From an uncultured Collinsella sp. (GTDB taxonomy: Bacteria; Actinomycetota; Coriobacteriia; Coriobacteriales; Coriobacteriaceae): a DNA stretch of 39,791 nucleotides. Position 1 is the first letter of the stretch, and every line of letters starts with the position of its first letter. Shown here piece after piece: positions 17,273 through 24,917 of the stretch. The position numbers and the translations under genes are program-made. The notes below the pieces were generated by a model that worked only from the letters and a program-made list of their open reading frames with translations, searched no databases and was not told the DNA's origin. The stretch is from contig CAAENO010000169.1 of assembly GCA_900757385.1 (NCBI GenBank), forward strand, positions 1 through 39,791, given 5' to 3'.

Positions 17273-17332
17273 TTTGGCCCTATGTGGTCAAGCATTTGGT
17301 CAGTATTTGGTCGGCGTTTGGTTGGGTTTTGG
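17273..17332 (+). repeat. Six TTTGG-type motifs at about 11-bp intervals
   Basis: TTTGG (or TGTGG at the second site) begins at 17273, 17283, 17295, 17306, 17317 and 17328, the last four exactly 11 bases apart and mostly followed by T or TC. They end 32 bases before the recA -35. The spacing puts all copies on one helix face. Confidence 0.7.
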
Positions 17333-17364
17333 AAAGACTGCCTGCATATGATTTATCTGAACGG

Positions 17365-17393
17365 TTGACCACGAACAGCCGTTCGTTTATTAT
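17365..17393 (+). promoter_or_regulatory. recA promoter
   Basis: -35 TTGACC (17365-17370), 17-bp spacer, -10 TATTAT (17388-17393), followed 30 bases later by the recA ATG. The spacer is occupied by an SOS box. Confidence 0.9.
17372..17385 (+). promoter_or_regulatory. SOS box (LexA operator) of recA
   Basis: CGAACAGCCGTTCG, a perfect GAAC-N4-GTTC palindrome of the Gram-positive LexA type, between -35 and -10, so LexA binding would exclude RNA polymerase. Confidence 0.93.
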
Positions 17394-17423
17394 CGATGCA
17401 GGTTGTTAAGAGGAGGGCTTTTC

Positions 17424-18572
17424 ATGGCCAAGAATTCAGGTCCCGTACGTACCGTTCATGCTCGCACGACGGGTAAAGAGCGCGATGAGATGATCGCCAC
17501 CACCAAGGCCGAGATCGAGAAGAAATTCGGTCAAGGCTCCATCATGAGGTATGGTGACGGCGGCCCCGAGCTTGAGGTTGAGGCCATCCCCACGGGCGCT
17601 CTGGCACTCGATGCCGCTCTGGGTATCGGCGGTGTGCCGCGCGGCCGTATCGTCGAGATTTACGGTCCAGAGTCCTCCGGTAAGACGACGCTTTCGCTCG
17701 AGATCCTGGCCGAAGCCCAGGCAATGGGTGGCGTGGTGGCATTTATCGATGCCGAGCACGCGCTCGATCCCACGTATGCCGCGCGCATTGGCGTGGATAT
17801 CGACGAGGTACTGATTTCCCAGCCTGATACGGGTGAGCAGGCGCTCGAGATTGTTGACATGCTCGTGCGTTCCGGCGCCATCGATGCCATCGTCGTCGAC
17901 TCCGTCGCCGCGCTGACCCCGCGTGCCGAGATCGAGGGAGAGATCGGCGATACCACGGTCGGTTTGCAAGCTCGTCTGATGAGTCAGGCGCTCCGCAAGC
18001 TCGCCGGCTCGCTGTCCAAGTCCAACACGACATGCATCTTCATTAACCAGCTGCGAGAGAAGATCGGCGTCATGTTCGGCAACCCCGAGACCACGACGGG
18101 CGGCCGCGCCCTTAAGTTCTTCTCTTCGGTGCGTATCGACATTCGCCGCATCGACAGCATTAAGCTTAAGGATGAGGTTATCGGTAACCGCGTGCGTGCC
18201 AAGGTCGTTAAGAACAAGGTGGCAGCTCCGTTCCGTTCTGCTGAGTTCGACATCATGTACGGTACGGGCATCTCTAAGGAGGGCTCGATTCTGGACATGG
18301 CTGTCGAGTGCGGCATTTGCAAGAAGATGGGCTCCTGGTTTGCCTATGGCGAGGACAAGCTCGGCAACGGTCGCGAGGCCGCCAAGGCGTTCCTGCGCGA
18401 ACACCCCGATTGCGCCGACGAGATTGAGCATAAGGTCCGCCTTGCCTGCGGGCTTGAGTTTGATGACGATGCTCCGTCCGAGGTCGAGCTGACCGATCAG
18501 CCTGCGCCTGAGGAGTTTGACGAGCTTTACGCCATCGATGGTTCCGCCATGCTCGATGATGACGACGAGTAG
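17424..18572 (+). CDS. recA: Recombinase RecA
   Basis: RecA forms filaments on single-stranded DNA, drives strand exchange and triggers LexA self-cleavage. Walker A GPESSGKT lies at residues 81-88; the EKKFGQGSIMR, VDSVAALTPRAEIEGEIGD and INQLREKIGVMFGNPETTTGG blocks are complete. Length 382, with an acidic C-terminal tail. I chose ATG 17424 (MAKNSG) because AGAGGAGGG at 17410-17418 is placed correctly for it; an upstream in-frame TTG at 17403 would put the ribosome binding site inside the coding region. recX follows 11 bases downstream. The LexA box in the promoter makes it SOS-controlled. Confidence 0.98.
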   Translation: MAKNSGPVRTVHARTTGKERDEMIATTKAEIEKKFGQGSIMRYGDGGPELEVEAIPTGALALDAALGIGGVPRGRIVEIYGPESSGKTTLSLEILAEAQAMGGVVAFIDAEHALDPTYAARIGVDIDEVLISQPDTGEQALEIVDMLVRSGAIDAIVVDSVAALTPRAEIEGEIGDTTVGLQARLMSQALRKLAGSLSKSNTTCIFINQLREKIGVMFGNPETTTGGRALKFFSSVRIDIRRIDSIKLKDEVIGNRVRAKVVKNKVAAPFRSAEFDIMYGTGISKEGSILDMAVECGICKKMGSWFAYGEDKLGNGREAAKAFLREHPDCADEIEHKVRLACGLEFDDDAPSEVELTDQPAPEEFDELYAIDGSAMLDDDDE

Positions 18573-18583
18573 CGGTTACGCTC

Positions 18584-19276
18584 ATGTCGTATACGGTGAC
18601 CGAGGCCACGGTCGTCTTTCCCGATAAGAAGGCGGCCTCCTCGTTCTCGAGCGGGTATGCGTCCAAAAAGCCTTGCGCACATATCGATTGTGAGCTTGAG
18701 GGCGGTTTTGAGCGGTCCATTTGGATTCCCGTGCGGGTCGCGCGCCTGTATGTCAAAAATCGCCCCGATCTTCCCTGTGATTGGGATAACTTTCGTGAAG
18801 CGGTGCAGCTCATCGAGCGTAAATGTGCACTTACCATGGTGACCGAGATGCTATCGCGACGCGACCATGCGACGGGTGAGGTCTGTGACAAGTTGGCACG
18901 CTACGGCTTTCGCCAGCCCGCGATCGATTTCGCCGTCGAGCGCGCCACCGAGTATCGCTTTTTAGACGAGAACCGCTTTTGCTCGTACTTTATCGAGGAA
19001 CGCAAGCGGCGCGGTTGGGGACAGCGTAAAATCGAGACCGAGCTCAAGCGCCGTCATGTCGTGCTCGATGACATTCCCGGTTATCCGGAGGATTATTTTG
19101 CCGTCGAAGACGATTTGGCGCGTGCGTCAGCCCTGCTCGCCAAGCGGCGTGTTCCAGAGACGCGCGGATTCGAAAAACTGGTTCGGTTTTTGATGGGCAA
19201 GGGCTTCTCGTATCACATCGCCGCCGATGCCGTTAAGGCACGTCTCGATGCCGAACGTGAGGAATGTGCGGTTTAG
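18584..19276 (+). CDS. recX: RecA regulatory protein RecX
   Basis: RecX binds RecA filaments and limits their activity. The helical repeats are visible in the second half: ALTMVTEMLSRRDHATGEVCDKLARYGF, then FLDENRFCSYFIEERKRRGWGQRKIETELKRR, a hallmark of RecX (each piece is conserved, given here only in outline), ending with GFSYHIAADAVKARL. The 230 residues include an N-terminal region of about 75 residues that is less conserved. ATG 18584 is 11 bases after the recA stop, so the pair should be co-transcribed from the SOS promoter. Confidence 0.88.
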   Translation: MSYTVTEATVVFPDKKAASSFSSGYASKKPCAHIDCELEGGFERSIWIPVRVARLYVKNRPDLPCDWDNFREAVQLIERKCALTMVTEMLSRRDHATGEVCDKLARYGFRQPAIDFAVERATEYRFLDENRFCSYFIEERKRRGWGQRKIETELKRRHVVLDDIPGYPEDYFAVEDDLARASALLAKRRVPETRGFEKLVRFLMGKGFSYHIAADAVKARLDAEREECAV

Positions 19277-19289
19277 GCGTATGCGTTTT

Positions 19290-19338
19290 GTGGCCCTGCC
19301 GTTCACCGCGTTTTAGCCGCCGTGCTGGGGCCATTTAT
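19290..19338 (+). terminator. Possible weak terminator after recX
   Basis: TGGCCC (about 19300) can pair with GGGCCA about 25 bases on, followed by TTTATTT. The loop is large and the stem short, so this is tentative. Confidence 0.3.
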
Positions 19339-19378
19339 TTGACAGTTGTTGTGGTTCAACGTACGATAAACACTGTCA
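19339..19378 (+). promoter_or_regulatory. rny promoter flanked by 7-bp inverted repeat
   Basis: -35 TTGACA (19339-19344), 17-bp spacer, -10 TACGAT (19362-19367). TGACAGT at 19340-19346 and ACTGTCA at 19372-19378 form perfect inverted arms around the promoter. The leader of about 155 bases that follows contains CTCATC-TGT-GATGAG and a 9-bp hairpin GCGAGCCGT / ACGGTTCGC (one G-U, near 19473-19499). Confidence 0.7.
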
Positions 19379-19533
19379 TTTGCTTTGTGATATGTGCTCA
19401 TCTGTGATGAGTTTGTTTATATGTTTATCTGTATCCGACCCGCATAAGCTGCGCCCATATTACTCAAATGTCGCGAGCCGTTCGTAAGGACGGTTCGCTT
19501 TGTTGTGTAACGAATCCATAAAAAGGAGTGAGC

Positions 19534-21084
19534 ATGCCTATCATCGCAGCGCTCGTTGGCATCGTTTTGGGTGCCATCGCCGCCATTGCCTACATGCGCA
19601 CCGCCAAGCAGGGTAGTCTTCACGAGGCCGACGAAAAAATCCAGTCGGCACACGCACAGGCTGAGTCCCTGATCGGTGATGCCAAGCGTCAGGCCGAGAC
19701 CCTCAAAAAAGAGGCTCTGCTCGAGGCTAAAGAGGAGATCATCAAGAACAAGCAGGCCGCCGAGGCCGAGGACAAGCAGCGTAAGAACGAGATTCGTACG
19801 CTCGAGAACCGCGTGATGCAGCGCGAGGAATCTCTCGATCGCCGCAACGACGCTCTCGACAAGCGCGAGCATCAGCTGTCCAGCCAGGCCGGTCAGGTCG
19901 AGAAGCGCTCCCGTGAGCTCGAGGAGCTCTGCGCAAAGCAGACCTCCGAGCTCGAGCGTATCGCCGACCTTACCCGCGAGGACGCGCACAAGGAGCTCCT
20001 TGATAAGGTTCGCGGCGAGGTCACCCACGAGGCCGCCACGATCATTCGCGAGTCCGAGCAGCAGGTTCGCGCCGAGTGCCACAAGACCGCCCAGGAGATT
20101 CTGTCTCTGGCGATTCAGCGCTGCGCTGCCGACCACACTGCCGAGGTCACCGTTACCTCCGTGCACATTCCCTCTGATGACCTCAAGGGCCGTATCATCG
20201 GTCGCGAGGGTCGCAACATCCGGACCTTCGAGCAGGTTTCCGGCGTCAACCTCGTGATCGACGACACGCCCGAGACCGTCGTTCTTTCGAGCTTCGACCC
20301 GGTCCGTCGTGAGACCGCCCGCGTCGCCCTCGAGAACCTCATCGCCGACGGCCGCATTCACCCTGCCCGTATCGAGGAGATGTATCACAAGGCCGCCGAC
20401 CTGGTTCAGCAGCGCGTGCGCGAGGCTGGCGAGCAGGCTGCCTTCGATACCGGCATCCACGATCTGCACCCCGAGATCGTCAAGACCCTTGGTGCCCTGC
20501 GCTACCGTACCTCGTTTGGTCAGAACGTGCTTCAGCATTCCCTCGAGGTCTCTGATCTGTGCGGCGTGATGGCTTCCGAGCTTGGCCTGGACGTTGTGAC
20601 CGCCAAGCGCGCCGGCCTGCTTCATGACCTGGGCAAGGCAATTGACCACGACGTCGAGGGCCCGCATGCCGTCATCGGCGCCGAGCTTGCCCGCCGTTAT
20701 GGCGAGAAGCCCGTTATCGTCCACGCTATTGAGGCTCACCATGCCGATGTCGACCCCAACACGGTGCTCGATGTCCTGGTGCAGGCCGCCGATGCTGTCT
20801 CTGCCTCTCGCCCCGGTGCCCGTCGTGAGTCTGCCGAGAACTACATCAAGCGTCTTGAGAAGCTCGAGGAGATCGCCAACTCCCATGACGGCGTCGAGCG
20901 CACCTATGCCATGCAGGCTGGTCGCGAGGTCCACGTCATGGTTCAGCCGGACAAGATCTCCGATGCCCAGTCCACGGTCCTGGCTCACGATATCGCCCAT
21001 CAGATCGAGGAAGAGATGGAGTATCCCGGTCAGGTGCGCGTCGTCGTGATTCGCGAGAGCCGCGCTGTCGATATCGCTAAATAA
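19534..21084 (+). CDS. rny: Ribonuclease Y
   Basis: Membrane-anchored endoribonuclease that starts bulk mRNA decay. Order: an N-terminal membrane segment (about 1-20), a long charged coiled coil (about 25-195), a KH domain (about 205-270, GRIIGREGRNIRTFEQVSGV) and an HD domain with HDLGKA and HSLEV blocks (about 325-430), then a conserved C-terminal region. Length 516, as expected. ATG 19534 has AAAGGAG at 19522-19527 with good spacing; the in-frame GTG at 19528 would directly abut that site. The stop is 1 base before the next gene's ATG. Confidence 0.96.
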   Translation: MPIIAALVGIVLGAIAAIAYMRTAKQGSLHEADEKIQSAHAQAESLIGDAKRQAETLKKEALLEAKEEIIKNKQAAEAEDKQRKNEIRTLENRVMQREESLDRRNDALDKREHQLSSQAGQVEKRSRELEELCAKQTSELERIADLTREDAHKELLDKVRGEVTHEAATIIRESEQQVRAECHKTAQEILSLAIQRCAADHTAEVTVTSVHIPSDDLKGRIIGREGRNIRTFEQVSGVNLVIDDTPETVVLSSFDPVRRETARVALENLIADGRIHPARIEEMYHKAADLVQQRVREAGEQAAFDTGIHDLHPEIVKTLGALRYRTSFGQNVLQHSLEVSDLCGVMASELGLDVVTAKRAGLLHDLGKAIDHDVEGPHAVIGAELARRYGEKPVIVHAIEAHHADVDPNTVLDVLVQAADAVSASRPGARRESAENYIKRLEKLEEIANSHDGVERTYAMQAGREVHVMVQPDKISDAQSTVLAHDIAHQIEEEMEYPGQVRVVVIRESRAVDIAK

Positions 21085-21085
21085 C

Positions 21086-22171
21086 ATGAGCGACGCGAAC
21101 GAGCTCATCTCATTTATCGCGTCGATGTCGGGGGAGGGCAACCTTCGCGTCGAGGAAAACCTTGGCGAGGGGTATGTCCGCCTCCGCGTTTCGGAGGCCG
21201 AGCGGCGCCAGGCAAAGCACGACATTCAGCATGTCGAGGATATCGTCATCGAAATGCTCCGTAATGCTCGCGATGCCGGCGCCGACAAGGTCTATCTCGC
21301 CACGACCAAGGAAGATGGCGTCCGCACGCTTGTCTTTCTGGATAACGGTTCGGGCGTTCCGCAGGATATGCAAGAGCGAATCTTCGATGCCCGCGTTACC
21401 TCCAAGCTCGAGAGCATGAAGATGGACCGTTGGGGCGTTCACGGTCGTGGCATGGCATTGTTTTCGGTCAAGCAGAACACCGATGAGGCCCGTGTGGTCA
21501 CGTCCGGTGTCGATCTTGGTTCAGCCTTTAAGGTGAGCGTCGCGGCCGACCGCCTCAGTGAGCGTGCCGATCAGTCCAGCTGGCCCCAGGCCGTCAAGGA
21601 TGAGGACGGATGTTATGTCTGTGCTCGCGGTCCGCATAATATTATTCGCGCTGCATGTGAGTTTGCGCTCGAGGAGTTGCGTGGTTGCGATGTCTATCTT
21701 GGTTCTCCGTCTGAGATTGCCGCGACCCTTTATGCTCAGGCGTCAAGCCGGCTTGATACGTCTCGTCTCCTGTTCATTGATGACGAGAGCGAGCTTCCGG
21801 TTGTCGATCGTTTAGGCCTTGCTTCTGATGCCGAGGACTTTATCCGTATCTGTTCGGGTTTGGGTCTTGAGATGTCCGAGCGCACGGCCCATCGCATTTT
21901 GGCAGGGCAGATTAAGCCCGTTCGCGGTGTGACCGCGCGTCTGCTGCGCGAGCGTGATTCGTCCTCGCATGCGCCGGCTCCTGTCGATCTCGCGAAGGAT
22001 CGTCGCGGGCTACGTATTGCCAAGGATGACATTGCACAGTTTTCGCGTGCTGTGGAGCGCGACTTTAATGACCTTGCTGCCCGGTACTATCTCAACCTTT
22101 GCGGCGACCCAAAGATTCGTGTTTCGCGTGATCGAATCACCGTGACCTTTGATCTTGCCAAAGAGGAATAG
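21086..22171 (+). CDS. GHKL ATPase-domain protein of unknown function
   Basis: 361 residues with a GHKL (gyrase/Hsp90/histidine kinase/MutL) ATP-binding fold in the first half: N box EDIVIEMLRNARDAGA (51-66), G1-like DNGSGVP (86-92) and a flexible-lid motif GVHGRGMAL (117-125), preceded by RVTSK. The lid and the TSK motif look more like the MutL/Hsp90 branch than sensor kinases. There is no membrane segment, no phosphoacceptor His box and no MutL endonuclease motif. The second half (about 160-361) I do not recognise. The gene starts 1 base after rny without a ribosome binding site, so it is probably translated by coupling to rny, and spoVS follows. Function is not assigned. Confidence 0.8.
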   Translation: MSDANELISFIASMSGEGNLRVEENLGEGYVRLRVSEAERRQAKHDIQHVEDIVIEMLRNARDAGADKVYLATTKEDGVRTLVFLDNGSGVPQDMQERIFDARVTSKLESMKMDRWGVHGRGMALFSVKQNTDEARVVTSGVDLGSAFKVSVAADRLSERADQSSWPQAVKDEDGCYVCARGPHNIIRAACEFALEELRGCDVYLGSPSEIAATLYAQASSRLDTSRLLFIDDESELPVVDRLGLASDAEDFIRICSGLGLEMSERTAHRILAGQIKPVRGVTARLLRERDSSSHAPAPVDLAKDRRGLRIAKDDIAQFSRAVERDFNDLAARYYLNLCGDPKIRVSRDRITVTFDLAKEE

Positions 22172-22177
22172 TGCCTT

Positions 22178-22199
22178 TACCGAGTCCACTCGGTACGAT
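22178..22199 (+). promoter_or_regulatory. 18-base palindrome and -10-like element before spoVS
   Basis: TACCGAGTCCACTCGGTA (22178-22195) is a perfect 8-bp inverted repeat around CC, directly after the ATPase stop. It overlaps CGGTACGATAC, whose TACGAT (22194-22199) matches the rny -10. It may be an operator over an internal spoVS promoter, or a short RNA hairpin. Confidence 0.5.
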
Positions 22200-22245
22200 A
22201 CAGTTATTGCAGTTAAAACGTACTTTTAAATGCAGGAGTTTCTTC

Positions 22246-22563
22246 ATGGATTGCCTGAAGGTATCAAGCAAATCATCGCCCGCGTCCGTTGCCGGCGCCA
22301 TCGCCGGCATGGTCAAGGATGGTGTACCCGTCAACATCCAGTGTGTCGGCGCCGGTGCCGTCAACCAGGCCATTAAGGCCGTTGCTATCGCGCGCGGTTT
22401 TTTGATTCCAACCGGTTTTGATATTTCCTGCGCGCCCGTGTTCTCCGACATCCTCATTAACGGGGAGTCGCGCACGGCCATCCGCCTTTCTATCTACGTT
22501 CACCAGATCAATCGAGCTGCTATGGATAACGTCGTCATGGATGATGTTAAGCCTGTGGCATAG
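22246..22563 (+). CDS. spoVS: Stage V sporulation protein S (SpoVS)
   Basis: Small Alba-like protein of 105 residues; in Bacillus SpoVS affects late sporulation, but it is also conserved in non-sporulating bacteria where its role is unclear. The family core is nearly complete: LKVSSKSSPASVAGAIAGM, INCVGAGAVNQAIKA-type block (IQCVGAGAVNQAIKAVAIAR) and the C-terminal TAIRLSIYVH. About 19 residues extend past the usual end. I start at ATG 22246, with GCAGGAG at 22232-22238; the open frame reaches further up but would run through the palindrome and has no ribosome binding site. Confidence 0.93.
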   Translation: MDCLKVSSKSSPASVAGAIAGMVKDGVPVNIQCVGAGAVNQAIKAVAIARGFLIPTGFDISCAPVFSDILINGESRTAIRLSIYVHQINRAAMDNVVMDDVKPVA

Positions 22564-22602
22564 CTTCTGATTGCCTCGTTTTGCTCCCCATCGTTAGGAC
22601 TT

Positions 22603-23979
22603 ATGCACATGGACCAGCGTTCCGTACGCGATATTCTTGCCGGTAAAACCTACTTTATCCGCACCTTTGGCTGCCAGATGAATCAGCACGATTCCGAGCG
22701 CGTGAGCGGTCTGCTTGATTCGTATGGCTGCCTCATGGCGCTCGATCCCGCGCATGCCGATATCGTTGTCTTCATGACGTGCTGCGTGCGCGAGGCCGCC
22801 GATACTCGCCTGTACGGTCAGTGCAATTCCTGCAAAAGCCTGCCGCCTTCGCCTTCGGGCATGCGCGTGGTTGCCGTTGGTGGTTGCATCGCGCAGCGCG
22901 ATGGCGAGGGCCTGCTCACCAACGTCGATAACGTCAATGTCATCTTTGGCACGCATTCCATTGCACATGTGGCCGAGCTCATTGCCGAGGCGTTCCGTGA
23001 TGGTAAGCGTCATATCCGCACCAATGAGCATGAAGATACGGACGCCATGAGCATGCCGTGGCATCGCGAGACCCAGTATCACGCCTGGGTGCCAATCATG
23101 ACGGGCTGCAATAATTTCTGCACCTATTGCATCGTGCCGTACGTGCGCGGTCGCGAAAAGAGCCGCCCCTTCGAGGAGATTGTCGACGAGGTGACCGGTT
23201 TGGTGCGCCAGGGCGTGCGTGAGATTACGCTGCTGGGCCAAAACGTTAACTCATATGGTCGCGATCTGTTTGGCAAGCCGCGTTTTGCCGATCTGCTGCG
23301 TGCCGTGGGCAATACGGGCGTGGAGCGCATCTTCTTTACGTCTTCGCATCCCAAGGACCTGTTGCCCGAGACCATCGACGCCATGGCCGAGACGCCTGCC
23401 GTTATGCCGCAGCTGCACTTGGCCGTCCAGTCAGGTTCGACGCGGATCCTCAAAGAGATGAATCGCCGTTATACACGCGAGGACTATCTGGGCCTTGTCG
23501 ATCGCATTCGCAACCGCATGCCCGATATCGCGCTCTCGACCGACATTATCGTTGGCTTCCCGGGTGAGACTGAAGAAGACTTTGAGCAGACGCTCTCACT
23601 TGCCGAGACGGTCCGCTATGCTCAGGCCTATACCTTCATCTATTCCAAGCGCGCCGGTACCCCGGCCGCCGAGATTGACGATCCTACGCCGCATGAGGTT
23701 ATTCTCGAGCGTTTCAACCGTCTGGTTAAGGTTATCGAGACCACGGCACACGAGTATAACCAGGGTGAGCTTCATACTGTGGTTCCGGCGCTCATTGAGG
23801 GAACGAGTAAAAAGAACGACGCGGTCCTGCTGGGCAAGAGTCCCAAGAATCAGACCGTGCATGCGCCTATCCCCGAGGGTTACAGCATCGATCAGCTTGT
23901 TGGTAAGATCGTTGATGTTGACGTTGACGTTGCCAAGACCTGGTATTTGTCCGGCTCCGTTGTGGGCGAGCCGCGCTAA
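22603..23979 (+). CDS. miaB: tRNA-2-methylthio-N6-dimethylallyladenosine synthase MiaB
   Basis: Radical-SAM enzyme adding the methylthio group to i6A37 of tRNAs reading UNN codons, the step after MiaA. C24 (TFGCQMNQHDSERV), the MTCCVRE and GGCIAQ cysteines bind the auxiliary cluster; C169, C173 and C176 (GCNNFCTYC) followed by IVPYVRGREKSR form the radical-SAM site. 458 residues with a C-terminal TRAM domain. ATG 22603 (spacing 3 after AGGA) or ATG 22609 (spacing 9) could be the start. The stop overlaps the miaA ATG by one base, so substrate-making and substrate-using enzymes are coupled. Confidence 0.96.
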   Translation: MHMDQRSVRDILAGKTYFIRTFGCQMNQHDSERVSGLLDSYGCLMALDPAHADIVVFMTCCVREAADTRLYGQCNSCKSLPPSPSGMRVVAVGGCIAQRDGEGLLTNVDNVNVIFGTHSIAHVAELIAEAFRDGKRHIRTNEHEDTDAMSMPWHRETQYHAWVPIMTGCNNFCTYCIVPYVRGREKSRPFEEIVDEVTGLVRQGVREITLLGQNVNSYGRDLFGKPRFADLLRAVGNTGVERIFFTSSHPKDLLPETIDAMAETPAVMPQLHLAVQSGSTRILKEMNRRYTREDYLGLVDRIRNRMPDIALSTDIIVGFPGETEEDFEQTLSLAETVRYAQAYTFIYSKRAGTPAAEIDDPTPHEVILERFNRLVKVIETTAHEYNQGELHTVVPALIEGTSKKNDAVLLGKSPKNQTVHAPIPEGYSIDQLVGKIVDVDVDVAKTWYLSGSVVGEPR

Positions 23980-24917
23980 TGGTTTCTCCCGGGGCAGGTC
24001 TTTCCGCCGTTGCGATCGTCGGTCCGACGGCGGTTGGTAAGAGTGATGTTGCCGACCGTTTGGCAGCTCGTCTTTCGTCCGAAGTGCTGTCGTGCGATGC
24101 GATGCAAATCTATCGCGGCATGGACATCGGTACCGCAAAGATGGCGCCCGATGAGTGCACGGCGCCGCTGCGTCTCGTCGACATTGTAGAGCCGGGTGTG
24201 GCATATTCTGCTGCGCTTTATCAGGCCGACGCTCGCGCGCATGTTGAACGTCTCCTTGGTTCGGGTTGCCTGCCGGTTTTTTGCGGAGGTACGGGGCTGT
24301 ATCTCAAGGCCGCCCTCGATGAGATGGACTTTCCCTCGGGTGAACTTGAGGACGATCGTCGTGCGGGCTATCAGGAGCTTGCCGAGCGTATTGGCGAGGA
24401 AGAACTGCATGCCTTGCTTGCCGAGCGCGATCCAGAATCGGCTGCTGTTATTCATCCCCATAACGTGCGCCGTGTGATTCGTGCGCTCGAGATGCATGAT
24501 GATGGCGTCTCCTATGCGCAGCAAAAGTCGCAGTTTAGTGTTCCGCACGAGCATTATCATGCCCTTTGGTTTGGTCTGACGCGTAATCGTGAGGTGCTCT
24601 ACGAGCGCATTAACCAGCGCGTCGATCTGATGTTTGAGCAGGGTCTTGTCGATGAGGTCCGCGGTCTTATGGGCCAGGGGCTGGGAGATGCCCTGACGTC
24701 GATGCAGGCAATTGGCTATAAAGAGATCATTGATGCTTTCAATGGCGTGATGAGCATGGATGAGGCTCGCGAACTCATTAAGATGCGTTCGCGTCGTTAT
24801 GCCAAGCGTCAGCTTTCGTGGTTTAAGCGCGATGACCGTATCGTGTGGTTTGATATGGATGAATGTACGATCGATGAGGTCGTTGAGGATATCCTGCATC
24901 GTATTGAGGCTGCCTAA
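23979..24917 (+). CDS. miaA: tRNA dimethylallyltransferase MiaA
   Basis: Transfers a dimethylallyl group to A37 of tRNAs reading UNN codons, giving i6A37. The P-loop GPTAVGKSDVA lies near residues 15-25, followed by SCDAMQIYRGMDIGTAK (family SxDSxQxYRxxDIGTAK, with A for S), GGTGLYLKA and the C-terminal QAIGYKE and RYAKRQLSWFKRD blocks. 312 residues, standard. It overlaps miaB at its start and hflX at its end by one base each, as in miaA-hflX operons elsewhere; hfq, often between them in other bacteria, is absent. Confidence 0.96.
   Translation: MVSPGAGLSAVAIVGPTAVGKSDVADRLAARLSSEVLSCDAMQIYRGMDIGTAKMAPDECTAPLRLVDIVEPGVAYSAALYQADARAHVERLLGSGCLPVFCGGTGLYLKAALDEMDFPSGELEDDRRAGYQELAERIGEEELHALLAERDPESAAVIHPHNVRRVIRALEMHDDGVSYAQQKSQFSVPHEHYHALWFGLTRNREVLYERINQRVDLMFEQGLVDEVRGLMGQGLGDALTSMQAIGYKEIIDAFNGVMSMDEARELIKMRSRRYAKRQLSWFKRDDRIVWFDMDECTIDEVVEDILHRIEAA

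Noticed and set aside
18274..18891. Minus-strand frame of 205 codons opposite recA and recX
   Set aside because: Shadow; low-complexity Arg/Ser-rich translation.
19417..21225. Antisense open frame of 602 codons opposite rny
   Set aside because: Shadow of rny; the rny promoter and hairpins lie inside it.
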